Positions 11,876 to 23,590 of a stretch of DNA of 64,000 nt are shown here, piece by piece (within the stretch, counting starts at the first letter, position 1; every line of letters begins with the position of its first letter). Origin of the DNA: Odontocerum albicorne (taxonomy: Eukaryota; Arthropoda; Insecta; Trichoptera; Odontoceridae); contig OX463846.1 of assembly GCA_949825065.1 (NCBI GenBank), positions 12,582,177-12,646,176 on the forward strand, given 5' to 3'. A program made the translations under genes and the position numbers. Below the pieces are notes generated by a model. It made no database searches, was not told the DNA's origin, and was given only the letters and a program-made list of their open reading frames with translations.

Positions 11876-11955
11876 TGGAAGGTTGGTTGGTTATTGCTAC
11901 ATGGCAATAAGCTATATTATTGTACTGTATCAGACGTAGGTATAATACAATATTA
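11876..11955 (+). mobile_element. SINE-A 3' fragment
   Basis: GGAAGGTTGGTTGGTTATTG, ACATGGCAATAAGC and a terminal TATAATACAATAT match the family's 3' third in plus orientation. It lies about 25 bp after an inverted copy, so this spot received or rearranged two copies. Confidence 0.6.
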
Positions 11956-12132
11956 TGTTTTCACATATGTATATTTGTAAATGAGAGATATGTTTATTTG
12001 ATATTTCAAATATAACTTAAAAAAATGGGTTTTGTGTATTGGATTGGGTACTTCTTATACGTTCTGATCTAAAAGTATAATATTATATAATGTCTAATCT
12101 AATAATATTCGTATCATGTTTGGAACTGTGTG

Positions 12133-12510
12133 AAAACCTCAGGACAACAATAATACTAGAAAAAATTGGTTGTGCCAATAGCATATTTCGGCCTTTTCAA
12201 AATAATATACATATGTGTATCGTTTATAAGGGAAAATCTCAGGACAAAAAAATACACGAAAAAATAGGTTGTACCAAAAGCATATTACGGCCTTTTCAAA
12301 ATAATATACATATGTGTATCGTTTATAAGGGAAACCCTCGGGACAAAAAAATACTCGAAAAAATAGGTTGTACCAAAAGCATATTACGGCCTTTTCAAAA
12401 TAATATACGAGTACATATGTGTATCGTTTATAAGGGAAAACCTCAGGATAAAAAAATACTCGAAAAAATAGGTTGTACCAAAAGCATCGTTTATAAGGTA
12501 CGAGTACATT
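12133..12510. repeat. Tandem repeat, about 3.7 x 99 bp, open on both strands
   Basis: A unit containing AAAAATAGGTTGTACCAAAAG and CGGCCTTTTCAAAATAATAT repeats with spacings of 100, 99 and 105 bp. Because 99 is divisible by three, long frames stay open on both strands (about 155 and 124 codons), with a 33-residue peptide repeat on the plus strand (EKIGCTKSI..RPFQNNI..HMCIVYKG). No family is recognised. The third copy carries a 6-bp insertion that creates TACGAGTA (12406-12413). I treat this as a DNA satellite rather than a gene. Confidence 0.85.
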
Positions 12511-13534
12511 CATATTTCGTTTGGAATGTTACTCGAAAATCCGCTGCACACGAATAAAGGGGGAAATTGTTTACATTTCAGCAGAAAATGTATGAAATTA
12601 GATTTTGTAAGTGTTTTTCAACTGGAGTAACCACGAGCGACAGTTCAACTAGTACGTTTTGAAAAGCATTCAAAGCTAATTCAAAGCTCAAGCTAAGAAA
12701 AATAATAGCAATGTACATTTATCGTGCAAACGGAAAACAACTGCAGTTGGGGACAGAGAAGGGAGAATTGGAATGGAGGGAGAAGGGGAGATATGTGGAA
12801 GTGGTCGGGATCTGGAGGAGGGGAGCCAGGGACCTGAACGAGATATGAATGAAAAACAACCGCTGTAAAATTGGAAAACCATAAAAACCAACATCCACAA
12901 AGTCACTTTGGCAAACTTTTTGTATCAAATTGATAACACGTTTTGTTACGACATATTGTATTAACGAAGTAGAAAACATTTGAGACAACCAGTAAACATG
13001 GGATTTTAGAAGTATTTAAAAAAATATTGTTAATCGTACCTGTAATGCTAAACATTGCATAACTTTTAAACTAAGCGATTACAATAGAAACTGGTTTTGA
13101 AGATTATTTATGGAAAAGCACAATTTTCTAAAAAAATGAACAGATTTACATTCATATATAAAATGATCAACATTTTTTTGACGCATTTGAAATGTTTAAA
13201 CTGATATATCAATATATGTTAGAAGTATTTCGGATGGAAGGTGAATAAGTTTTTCAATCATTAAAATTATATTGTATAATTTTGAAATTTGTCATTTCTG
13301 AATCTATCGCGTCCACATTTTGACTGCAAGTATGACAAATTGACTTTTCAATCCACCGTGACTTATATCGGTCAAGGGATTAATTAAGAGATGTGATAAC
13401 TCTTCACTGCAAAGAGTTATGAATTTCAACTTTTATAATATGGATAAATTCAATTTATTTGTAGTTTAGTTGTCAAGATGTATGATTTTCAACCGGGAAA
13501 TTATGATTTCGATAACGGTTGGTATAATTTTTTA

Positions 13535-13665
13535 TAAAGGGTGTCAGTTTTTCATTTAAGCCCTCTTTATTATCTTTTTAGTTGATAAGAAAGAGATCGC
13601 CACATAGTAATACACCCATGAGGTTATAGTGTATACAACGAAAGAGTAATACAATACAATAATAA
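13535..13665 (+). mobile_element. SINE-A 3' portion
   Basis: The segment reads AAAGGGTGTCAGTTTTTCAT, AAGCCCTCTTTATT and GTGTATACAACGAAAGAGTA followed by AATACAATACAAT, the family's body and AATAC-repeat tail. The tRNA-like head is missing. Confidence 0.65.
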
Positions 13666-14159
13666 CATAAGTTGTTTTACGAAAAAAATGGACTTGTGAT
13701 GGCTTTGCATTCAAAATGAGCTATGAAAAAAAAATGGTACATAAGAAAATGCATAAAGAAAAATAACATAAAATTAAATTCGTCAAATAATGTAACCGAT
13801 AAAATACTCCAGTAACTATACTTCATGAATACATAGCAGATTTTCTTTAGTAATAAAAACATAATTTCGAATGTTGAATACAAATGCAGTATACGATTTG
13901 TTGGTATGGAATGGTTGGGGTAAATGTCAAATTTCAAATAGCAATACCACAAACAGTTGATAAAATAATGCAGTTGAAAATAATTAAAGACCTGAAATAA
14001 GTCGGTGGAATGTCAAGTGACGAACAGTCGAGCAACATGAGCGTGTAAAACCGCGAATGTCATTTGGGTTATAAAATATACATAGATTTTTAATCCTAAT
14101 TTGCGAAAACAAACAAGCTAATAAAATTTAAAAAAATGAAACGATAAAATCTTTCGAGT

Positions 14160-14370
14160 CCTTAAAATATCGGATTTCGCCTCCATTTACCAGCCGACCT
14201 CGATTAACGTATTCTTAATTGAATTGAATGTTGGTCGTATAAAAGTTTCAGCGCATTACCATCTGTCTCACTTTTCGTCTTTATGCCATTTCGCACACTC
14301 TCCGTGCACCAGCGCGCGTGTGCAAGGCCGGTGTAGGGTCGTCGCGTTGGACTTCGCTTGTGCTTGTGTG
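14160..14370. other. GC-richer islet with TATA-like motif
   Basis: TATAAAAG at 14238-14245 is followed by a CpG-rich block (CACCAGCGCGCGTGTGC). A short 78-codon frame follows but is unrecognised. The arrangement could be a core promoter or coincidence; there is no supporting gene model. Confidence 0.2.
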
Positions 14371-15034
14371 AAGGCTTACCGCAAAAATATCAACTTTATC
14401 ATTGTTTGTTTCATGTATTGCGGTTTTCAGTCGACAAAACGCCAACTTTATGACCTTTAAATGAATTAAACGTCAACTCCATCATTTCATAGCACAGAAA
14501 ATTAATATTCTGAAAAGTTATATGCGGTTACATTTTCTTGATCACTTATATTGATTTTTCATAAACTTGTCAAAAAGTGGTTAGTAATCAAATTGAAATT
14601 AAATTGAGATGAACAATATCATGCCATTTTAGGTACCCAATTTTATGTTTAAAATTGCAATCCCATGTTGACTTAGACGTCCTTTTACCATAAATTATTA
14701 TTATTCGTCTCTTAAAACTGAATAATTATAAGTTTAAATAAAATAAAGTACATTCTTGTTAAACCAAATGTATTGTCATCCCTGTAGAAAAAAAAACGTT
14801 GCAAGACATATTTGTGGAAGTGGCAATTGAATAATCAATTACACTTGGCGACACAATCACAATCATGGGGAAATCATTTACTTTTTTATAAAAGTTAAGA
14901 AGCTACTGTTGCTGGAATTCCACATTTACAGATAAGAATATATCATATGTTTTGTTTATTTTCGTGTTCTGTAACATGTGAGGATCGTTAATGTGCAAAA
15001 TTAAAACAACAGCCACATGAATATCATTGTTGGA

Positions 15035-15275
15035 AACGTTTGAACCGGCTTTCGTGGTGGCCTTGAGCGAATTCGTTAAGCCATTAAATATTATGCGTTC
15101 CGAGATCGTAAATCTCGAAAGCGGCTCGCGAGCCATAAACGGCCGTAAACATTTCATTAATCGATAGTTAAACAAACACCTCACCTCTCTCGGCGTGCAC
15201 ACAGTTTACAAGGATACTTACAATGCGGAATATGCCACCGTTACGCGCCGGGTACATTCTTCAGATATCATCTCG
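15035..15275. other. Candidate conserved non-coding block
   Basis: This stretch is less AT-biased than its neighbours and contains CGAGCCATAAACGGCCGTAA and CATTTCATTAATCGATAG, which include homeodomain-type TAAT and CCATAAA motifs. No coding similarity was seen; the 99-codon minus-strand frame is not recognisable. Regulatory function is only an inference from composition and motifs. Confidence 0.3.
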
Positions 15276-16254
15276 TTTGACATTTTGAAGATGGCGTTAA
15301 TTAGCATTTTTAATTTGAGTACAAATTAATTAAATGAATAACAGCTCTTAAAGGTCATATTTAAACCATTCTAAAAAAATCAGCGCGGTCATAGATAAAC
15401 TGATTTGTGCTATTGCGGATTTTAATCGGTAGTCGATCATTCGTTTTATAATGGAATGTTAACGTTACCGCCACAGAGAAAAATGCAATAAGAATTGATT
15501 TTGAGAATAACAAGTTGAATTGGTCCCACAACTGCATAAAACACTTAATTGACAATTCAACATTCAATTTTGAGATGAGATATTTTAAAAAGTGGTAATG
15601 AACCAGGTCTATTTGTGGTTTAATGACTTTTAGAACCAATTTACAAAGCGAAACCCTTTTCGCCAGTTGGTTAACTTTTCGGTAGATACGAGTATACACA
15701 TAAGTATGCGTTATATGCATGTTATTTTGAGGAATAAGGTATCCAATTAGTAAATTCGTTCTTACAATATTTTTTCTGATAAGATATTTCCTTCTCAAAA
15801 AGGATCAGCACATGGGAGTAATATAGGATAATAAAACATATAAAGGAGTACGTGCTAGTATTAAGAATATGACTGGCGAGCTGTTCCATTCAAGTTAAGA
15901 AGTGAGACGATGAAAGTATAAAATATACACGATACGCTAAGTTATATCACAGTGTTCTACCACTATTAAGATGATAAGAGATACACTAGAAAATAAAACA
16001 AAAACAGTAACTTATGTTACAAATATATTATTTTCGTTATAATGACTTTCATCTATGTTGGGTGTTCCCAGCCAAACATCAAAACAAATCATTTGAAATA
16101 CCAGAAACAAAATGTTACAGAATGTAAATTATACGATTCGTTGAAGATAGCATTTAGTTAAGCTTCGTTTAAGGTGAAGACGTTAAAATGGAGGTCTAAA
16201 ATGAAAACAGGTTGAGAAACAGTGATGTATAAAATGAACACACAATAAGGTTAC

Positions 16255-16445
16255 CCAGTTGGGACGGTCTAGTTGCGGACGATGCGATGCGATACGCGAT
16301 GTAGCGATATGCCCGTCAGTTTACAGCACAGACATCACAAAAGCGCGCAATCTACGCGCGAAAACTGGAACAAGTGCGCAAACCAATCGGGCGAACATTC
16401 TGAACGCATTGATCGATAGTTGCTTATTGCATCGCTGGGGAACAT
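16255..16445. other. GC-richer islet
   Basis: CpG-containing sequence with GATGCGATGCGATACGCGAT and CGCGCAATCTACGCGCG stands out locally. A 110-codon plus-strand frame crosses it but its translation is not recognised and its second half is AT-rich chance sequence. Confidence 0.3.
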
Positions 16446-16599
16446 TTTTTAATGCTTGGCATTTCCAAAAGATAAATACTATAAAATTAAACACATCGCG
16501 TAATTCTATAACGGTGTCAAGATTGTATTTACTTTCAGGATTTGTACTAATAAGAGTACTTGAACGTAGTTATAGTAATGTTAAATCATAGTATAAACA

Positions 16600-19430
16600 C
16601 GTAAAATAGTGAATCTGAAACAATATAAAAAAATTAATACAAATAAGTATGGAAATTCTAGAATTCAGGTAAAAAAAAAACGTTAGTACAATACGTGTAT
16701 TTGAAAAAAAAACAATCTGTTTCGAGTATAATGATAAAAATAAAATAACTCCAAATTAATTCAAAAACGACTTTATTTATATATGGTTGCATGTGTTGCA
16801 CATACGATAGTATTTATGTTGAAATTTGCCATTATATTTAGAGCACCGATATGAATCATCAAATTATTCATCAAATTATTCATCAAAAGTCCAACGTTTT
16901 GTTACTAAAGGTCAAGATTGATCCATATGACTAACAAGTCAATATGATCGTTTCATGGGAAGGGGGGGGATTTCATGAAGAATTTTATAATGTATTTTTC
17001 ATTTCGTCTAAAAGTTTCCAAGACAACGTTTTCGTCATTTGGAGAAATATAGGTAAGTGATAAGGTAACATAAGTCACATCATAAAAAAATCTTGATAGT
17101 TTTTTATGTATATTTACACATTTTACATGAACAGTTTTTTTTGTCCCCACCTTTGCCTTCTTGAAGAAAAATCCCTGCTTCTCAAGTGCCACATAACAAA
17201 ATAAGAATGCCGGCACTGTCTAGCCATAAAATTCAAGTGGACAAGTCATTTTTAGAAAAGTGTTACATGATTGCAGTCATCGTTAGAATATCGTTAATTA
17301 TTGCCAAACTTCGTATTGAGGACACAGAGAATATGAGAAAAAACTGGATTCAAGTGCGAATAAATAACGATTTAGATATGCATTATTGGTTCAACAACAT
17401 TAAATCTAGACTTTATCGAGAATTATAAATATAAGTGGATTTTATATTTATGTAAAATGATAATTCGACTATTTGTGCGGAGTTAGTGTGACTACTCGGG
17501 TATCATATTGCAAAATGTATTCAGAAAAAATAAGCTTTAAATTCTTGAGATTGAAATGATTTTTTACAAATTTATTGATGAATAAATAAAGTCCACTATT
17601 TTCAATTTGAAGAATGCCCCAATGTAAATTAAAAATCGATGCGCTATTTATGCTAAAACCAATGTAATTTTTTTATTTTAAGAAAAACTTACTTAATTCA
17701 AATTAATTCAAATCACTCGATTTTAACTGAATTGGAAGGGATCATCACCGATATTAATAGTGGCAAATATTCAATAAAAATAAGTCGCCAACTGTATTAA
17801 GGTTTTACAAAAAATACAAAAATAAAGTTAAAAAAACACTCACCTTATGGAAAAGCGATCGATCTAGTGGCAGCACTATGTAAAAGTTATAAATATTAAC
17901 GAAATATTAATAGATCAACCGAATATTGTCAATTCAAAATTAAGTATTATCAACTTATAAGTTTTCATTTCAAATTAAGTCAATTTGAAAACAAATATAA
18001 TATATATATGGGCTAATCATAATATATTATATAGAAGATGTACTTTCTTGTACAAAAAAGAAGTCCAAACTAAAGGTTGGCGAATAATCTAAATGGACCT
18101 CCTGATTTTTCGGAAATTACTTATGTATTCACAAATAAATAATTAATTATAATAAATGTGTAATAAGCGTGCTTATTTTTATCAGGCAATATATTTGTAT
18201 GATAAAACTATTGGAAAATAAAGTAAAAAATAAAACATACATAAAACCCGGATACCGAAATTCCACTCGCCTGGTGCTATTCGCTTTCGTCAATTGGCGA
18301 GATGGATATCTGGAGAAGAAGAAGAAAAATTGTTCAACACTACTACATTAACATTTAATTAAGTCCATTTAGACAACTCTTTTTTTATAGAGACCAAATA
18401 CTTTAATTCGAGTTCTCTAAACTTGTCTAATTTCCATACAATTTCTCTTCCATAAAAAAATTCAATCCAATAGCATGAAAATCCTACCTTTTTTGGAGTG
18501 AAATTCAAGCTTTGTATTTGTATCTACTTAGTAGAAGTGTGATTTGATTCACCTAAAACCCAACAACACAAAGAAAAAGGCATTTTATTAACAGTAAGTG
18601 GAATTCTATGATCGAGTAAAGAAAATCATAAAGAAATTTGAAAATATATTCGATAACTCATACCAAAGCCATTAGTATGTTAAAAATTGACATATCATTT
18701 CAACGAATTTCGTATAACGGACCACGTAGGTAAGTCAGTATAGTATTATGGTAATGCAAATAAATATTATGTAATCAATCAAATAATAGTTAAACCAAGG
18801 TCATAAAACGAAATTTCACGTTTTTGGAGAAAACATTTGTGCATAAATCAAATGCTTAAAAAAATGCGATTTCTTGAAAGATGACTGGTAAAAAAATGTG
18901 TGACGATCGTGTCGTTGCTACCAAAGATATTAAATAAAATATAAACAAGTCTCAACTCCATGGTATAATTAACATTTGTATTATAACTACAAAACAATAA
19001 ATAATAACATATATGTAACTTAAATTACATTACTTAAATTACAAGAAAATATTTAAAATACATTTTAGATTGTATTCGTATGATACATACTCGTACTATA
19101 AAGACCAAAACAACATATTTAAAAATAAGGGTTAAAAAATTATTAACGTAAGCTTTTCAGTGACTTTTCTTAAGAGCCTTTAATTAAATTTGAATAATTG
19201 AATATATAATTATAATGCTATAATTTTAATTTTTTGGAGGTGGCATATATTTATTTAAGAGATAAAATATAATATTAGTATTAAAAAGGTAAATGAAAGT
19301 ATATAATCAAAGTACAAAATAAATAACATAGGTTATTTCAAAAATCGCATACGGATATCTTCGTAGTACTAACATACAAATCAGTAAAATGTACTCGTAG
19401 GTATATGTCATGCAGTAGTTTTAAAACTAC
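16600..19430. other. AT-rich stretch, nothing recognised
   Basis: No open frame with a recognisable product, no SINE boxes and no paired inverted ends were seen. A G-run (GGGGGGG near 16963) and two TACGAGTA-type octamers (19088, 19392) are the only notable points. Confidence 0.4.
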
Positions 19431-19770
19431 TTTCAAAAAGTAGTACCGTTATAGATATTTTAAATCTAAAGAAACATGCTACTCCAGTATTACGAGTATA
19501 TGTAAAAAGTAGCAAGGGCGCTACTTAACAACACTGATTTCATAGTTAAATTCACTCTATAAAATCATCCGTATTTGTATTGTTAAAACTACTTTGAAAA
19601 AGTAACATTGTTGTAGCTACTTTTAGGTCTAGAGTAGCGCTCAAGTATTCTATGTGAAAAGTAGAAGGGCGCTTACTTTAAAACAGACGAGATGTGCTAC
19701 TTTTACCCGCTACTAAAGGACACTAATTTCATAATTAAATTCAGTCTTAAAGTCATCCATATAAGCGCGT
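19431..19770. repeat. Diverged direct duplication
   Basis: TTAAAACTACTTTCAAAAAG at 19431 recurs as TTAAAACTACTTTGAAAAAG at 19583. Shared segments continue in order (GTAAAAAGTAGCAAGGGCGC against GTGAAAAGTAGAAGGGCGC, then AATTTCATAATTAAATTCA and TCATCC). The copies are well diverged and differ by indels, including 6 extra bases (ACGAGT) in the first copy at 19491-19498. Confidence 0.65.
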
Positions 19771-21132
19771 AAAAGTTTTTTTTTTCTAAAATATTGCAAC
19801 CCTAGTAGAATGTGGGTTGGATATTTAATGCATTTATATGTCAAGATACATATAAAAAAAATGAATAAACACATGTGGTTCTTATATAAAGTATTAATAC
19901 ATTTCCGGCAGCAATTGGACGTTTTTATGCATAAAGGAACCAGCCCACATTTTTAATATTTTCTGAGATAATTGAGGAAACACCCAGCTGCTATGTATGG
20001 AACTATTTTTTGAGACGGAATTCAAACTATAAAAAGCCCATTTAAGTGGCTAGATATTTCTATACAACATTTGAGATTCAGACAGGCTTATTCGATATAT
20101 TAAATAAATAAAAAAGTACTTAGTGGGTTGGTTTCTTTATGTACGAGTATATTGGAGCCTAATTTATAATTCATCAGTCCGAAATGGCCTCTTTAGAGCC
20201 CCTTAATATTATACATTCAAAAGGAATGAGCCAGAAAATAACAAACAAGTTTCACTTAATCCAGTTATTTATACAGGAACTGGTGTAACATTTGTAAGTC
20301 CCGAGTCTAATCTCGAATCGAGGCTGCAACACGAAATGTGTTGATCGAGCGTAAAAAAATTAGCACAAAGCGATAAAAGTGAATACGCGGTGTACTCAAA
20401 ATAGCCGCCACATCGATACAGTAAATCTTGGAAAAAAATACACCAACACCGCAGCGATGGAAATAATAATAAGGCATTTAGGTGACCTAGTTCAGATAAA
20501 AAATAAAGTCATTTAGGAGCAGTGCAAATAAAGGGTTCTTCGAGTCGAGCAGTTTTTTTATTATTTCGTATGTAAATGTGGGACAGCGTATCTGATACGG
20601 ACCCATTTCCAATAAAAATGTTCTCTCTTTTAGAACAGAGCTCCTGAAATAGACAGATAAACGCTTAGTATAGAGTATTGTCGAAACAAACAGAGGTTAC
20701 CCGTTACAAACTCGCGATACACATGCAATCGATGGTTTAAAATTTTGAAAAAAAATAGTACAAAATTTTGACATATTTATCAATTTTATTTTACTTTACA
20801 TTTTATACAGGTTTAACCCAGTTACATAAAATAAAATGCATAGTAAAATAAAATAATTCAATAGATAAAAATCTAACAAGAACTACACGAACAAAGATAT
20901 TCATGCTTCCCTGTGAAGTGGTTCAATTATGCCTATAAAGTTACATAAGCTCAAATCCTCAATTGATCCACCGAGATATGGAAGATCGGAAAAATCAAAC
21001 AACACGTTCATTCCATGTGCGAGTGGCGAAGCTCTTAATATCTCAGATCCTGAATACAGCACAGGAAACAATCTTAATCCAGGATTAAGATAGCATAAAT
21101 TATTAACATTACTCAAATCAATCCATGTAGAC

Positions 21133-21877
21133 CATAGATTCCCAAACTTATTTGACTCGACGCCCATTTTTCAACGTCAATATTTTTCATCACCCACCTT
21201 TGGAAAACTGTATCTCTATTTAAGATAATAGTAAATAGTAAGCGTATCTATGAGTATTTTTTTATAATCACCAATATATTCATGTAACATGTGCATTTTT
21301 ATAATTTCACATGGGAAGTTTGGAAATAAAATAATTTTGAATTGAATTTATAAAGCTATTTAATAAAATAAAACAAACAAAATATACACTTATAAACAAA
21401 AAAAAATATAATTATTCTAACTAATTAGAAACAAAAAAGTAAAATGCATATTAACATTTAATGAGAAGAATGAGTGTTGGCCTGGTGGTGTGCTATGAAT
21501 TTGTCAATATTAGGCTCTAGTTTTGTCAATAGCATCCTTAAATCTCCCCGGACTTGTAGTATATTTGTAGTCGATTCCTCTTTTTCGTTAAAACACTTTT
21601 GACTGCACTAAATCCACGTTCAACTAAATATGATGACGGAAATGGAAGCAAAAATCTTCGTGCTACAGCCCATATATTGTGTCCTGGATAAAGTTTGGGT
21701 ATTTGGTTTTGTAACCAAAACTCTTGATACCAGTTTTTAAATTTTAATTGTAATTTTTCGTTTGTCGCTATTTCAATCAATTCTTCTTCTAACCAAATTC
21801 CCCCGAAGCCAGTATTGCCCACCAAGATTCCTTCATCGCCCACAAGTGGGCGATATTGCCCAGTTTGGGAACCTATG
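21133..21877 (-). mobile_element. Internally deleted hAT element with exact 8-bp target duplication
   Basis: The left end CATAGATTCCCAAACT (21133-21148) is inverted at the right (complement CATAGGTTCCCAAACT, ending at 21877), with 15 of 16 positions identical. Both sides carry the identical octamer ATGTAGAC (21125-21132 and 21878-21885), the 8-bp duplication expected of hAT insertion. Inside, about 100 bp of the 5' end joins directly to the C-terminal transposase coding region on the minus strand, so most of the gene is deleted. Length 745 bp. The intact duplication argues for a fairly recent insertion. Confidence 0.93.
21458..21843 (-). pseudogene. hAT transposase C-terminal dimerisation domain fragment
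   Basis: The minus-strand frame contains ELIEIATNEKLQLKFKN, then a Trp/Phe-rich link and RRFLLPFPSSYLVERGFSAV followed by KSVLTKKRNRL. This is the hAT family C-terminal dimerisation region (LLPFPTSYLCERGFSA...KNR) as seen in ZBED/SCAND3-like relatives. A frame change at about 21546-21552 ends the frame at 21538; the next frame resumes with GDLRMLLTKLEPNIDKFIAH and ends at 21458, as in intact relatives. N-terminal zinc finger and catalytic core are deleted. There is no start Met: the frame opens within the 5' terminal region. No function expected. Confidence 0.9.
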
Positions 21878-22508
21878 ATGTAGACGTTAGAATTAAAAAA
21901 AAAATTGTCATTTCAATTATTCAAAATATAAATAACATATATTCAAAGCCATCCTTAACAAATCCCGCTTTAGCAAACATTTTCTAGCAAAGTTTTAGTT
22001 AAAATGTTTGAATTTAAATTTGCTAGTACAGTGAAACCCCGTTTTTACGTGCCCGGAATTCACGTTTCCCGCTATTTGCGTTCAATTTTTACAATCCCGT
22101 TTTATTTTAGTACATTTAGTACCCGCTTTAATGTTTTTATTTCCTGCAATTTACGTTTGAAATATTTAAAATGCAAATCAATTTATAAACATATTTAATT
22201 AAATGCGCGACGATTTAAAAAAATACTTAAAATGAATATTAGGAAGTAGAAATATGTTGTTTCTATTTATAGACACGTGTGCACCTGCAGCGCTCATGGT
22301 CAAGGTTACAAGTCGTGTAATACGATGCAATTGGTAGGAAATTTAGCGAATCAGAGGCAGGCAGACTGTATATTTGGTCAATCTGTGCTTGTATTTTAAA
22401 CGTTTCGGTCGTGTACATACAATTTCAATTGTCAATTGTCGTGTATTTCGTGTATCAATTTACATTTTTTTTCATTTCTTTTAATTTTTCGTTGAATCCC
22501 TTCAAATA

Positions 22509-22640
22509 ATGTCTCAGCAAAGAAAAACATTATCGATTCAAGAGAAAAGGAAAATTCTCGAAAAAGTGAATAAATACGTTGGTTCACGTCTTTCGCTCGC
22601 GCGTGATTTGGAGATGCCCATTACAACTTTGGCTACATAA
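22509..22640 (+). pseudogene. pogo/Tigger transposase N-terminal helix-turn-helix fragment
   Basis: ATG at 22509 opens a 43-codon frame starting MSQQRKTLSIQEKRKILEKV and including SRLSLARDLEMPITTLAT before TAA at 22638. This is a psq/CENP-B-type helix-turn-helix (EK..I...V..G....LAR...MP..TL..I). One frame over, the sequence continues IIKNRESIEKSAMQCGPMAK, as in intact relatives, so a single frameshift ended the protein. The family's usual length is about 500 residues; nothing catalytic is left in this piece. Confidence 0.85.
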
Positions 22641-22741
22641 TAAAAAATCGCGAATCGATTGAAAAAAGTGCGATGCAATGTGGTCCCATGGCAAAAAAAC
22701 GCGTGTATGTTACATACGACCTTCAAAATACGACGATATAT

Positions 22742-22928
22742 AGTGGACAGTCACATCCACGAAAACTTATCCGGTGAAGAAGAGGTAAACCTAATTCATC
22801 CAATTCCAACAAAAGAAGATGCTATGAGGCATATTGAAGGTCTTAAAAGTTACTTTACTAGCATTGAAAACGTACAAGACGAAACTTTTTTATCGATTTA
22901 TAAGATCGAAAGAGCTATAAACTAGCAC
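22742..22928 (+). pseudogene. pogo/Tigger transposase C-terminal fragment
   Basis: The plus-strand frame ends with HPIPTKEDAMRHIEGLKSYF, TSIENVQDETFLSIYKIERA and a stop near 22926. The pattern (acidic stretch, P(T/S)..EA...IE.L..YF....NV.D..F..I..(L/I)E) is the C-terminal tail of Tigger/jerky-type transposases. The central DDE domain between this and the N-terminal piece is missing. The frame upstream of 22742 is shifted relative to the helix-turn-helix part. Confidence 0.8.
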
Positions 22929-23463
22929 AAAAATATGTACCAAACCGATTTGCGTGATTATCTAAATAAAAAATAATCTTCAATTTTTTTTCTAATCCCG
23001 AATCTACGTTTTACCTCTAATTACGTTTTTTTTATCAGTCCTTTCATAAACGTAAAAACGGGGTTTCACTGTAATGTAAATTGCAAATTTTATTTACATA
23101 AAAATTGGTGATATTACATCAAAACATTGTAAAAAACGAATAATTATCAATTACAAAATGTTTCAAGCATTTAGAATTGGGTAAAATAAGTTAAATAAAA
23201 AATATAATCCATGGAAACACTCGCACTGCCTATTTAACAATATAATTAAAATCACCAGCTGTGCAATGTTTGCTTAAAATATCAGATATGTAGGTAGACA
23301 GACCTTTAACACGCAACTTGTGTGTAGTATTAAAATACGAGTATATATATTTTATAAAACAATATTTTCGGAAAAATTCAATAATTAATCCCTCTTTTTA
23401 CATTGGGGAAACATCACACTATGTTAACGTGGATCGTGATTATGTTGTTTTATATTTTTAATA

Positions 23464-23590
23464 TTAAGGACTGATTTTCACTTAAGGACTCTAACATATT
23501 TATGGTTGCTTGGAAGAGATTTCCACGTGGCAATAAACCAGCCAGGTTGTAAGCACTGCATACTAGGAAAAAGTAATGCGATACAATATT
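23464..23590 (+). mobile_element. SINE-A 3' portion
   Basis: GACTGATTTTCACTTAAGGA, then TGGTTGCTTGGAAGAGATTT and CCACGTGGCAATAAACCAGC match the family body; the tail has GCGATACAATA. The head is missing. Confidence 0.7.

Larger units (their letters stand above)
22029..23071 (+). mobile_element. pogo/Tigger-type element, deletion derivative, perfect 22-bp ends
   Basis: CAGTGAAACCCCGTTTTTAC begins at 22029 and its exact inverse closes the element at 23071; 22 bp match perfectly. TA flanks both ends (22027-22028, 23072-23073), the target duplication of the Tc1/mariner superfamily including pogo/Tigger. The 1043-bp body has the N-terminal DNA-binding part and the extreme C-terminus of the transposase but lacks the DDE core. 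Further CpG-rich sequence typical of the family ends follows each terminus. Perfect ends suggest it was mobile not long ago, using enzyme supplied in trans. Confidence 0.93.

Noticed and set aside
12133..12510. CRISPR-like array
   Set aside because: Whole units repeat without alternating unique spacers, and the context is eukaryotic; it is a simple tandem repeat.
15361..15798. 145-codon minus-strand frame
   Set aside because: No recognised motif, Ile/Leu/Phe/Lys-rich as expected for random AT-rich sequence, no transposon ends around it.
20901..21167. 88-codon minus-strand frame next to the hAT
   Set aside because: Its first residues come from the hAT terminal repeat itself; the rest is outside the element and unrecognised. 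Kept only as a remark.
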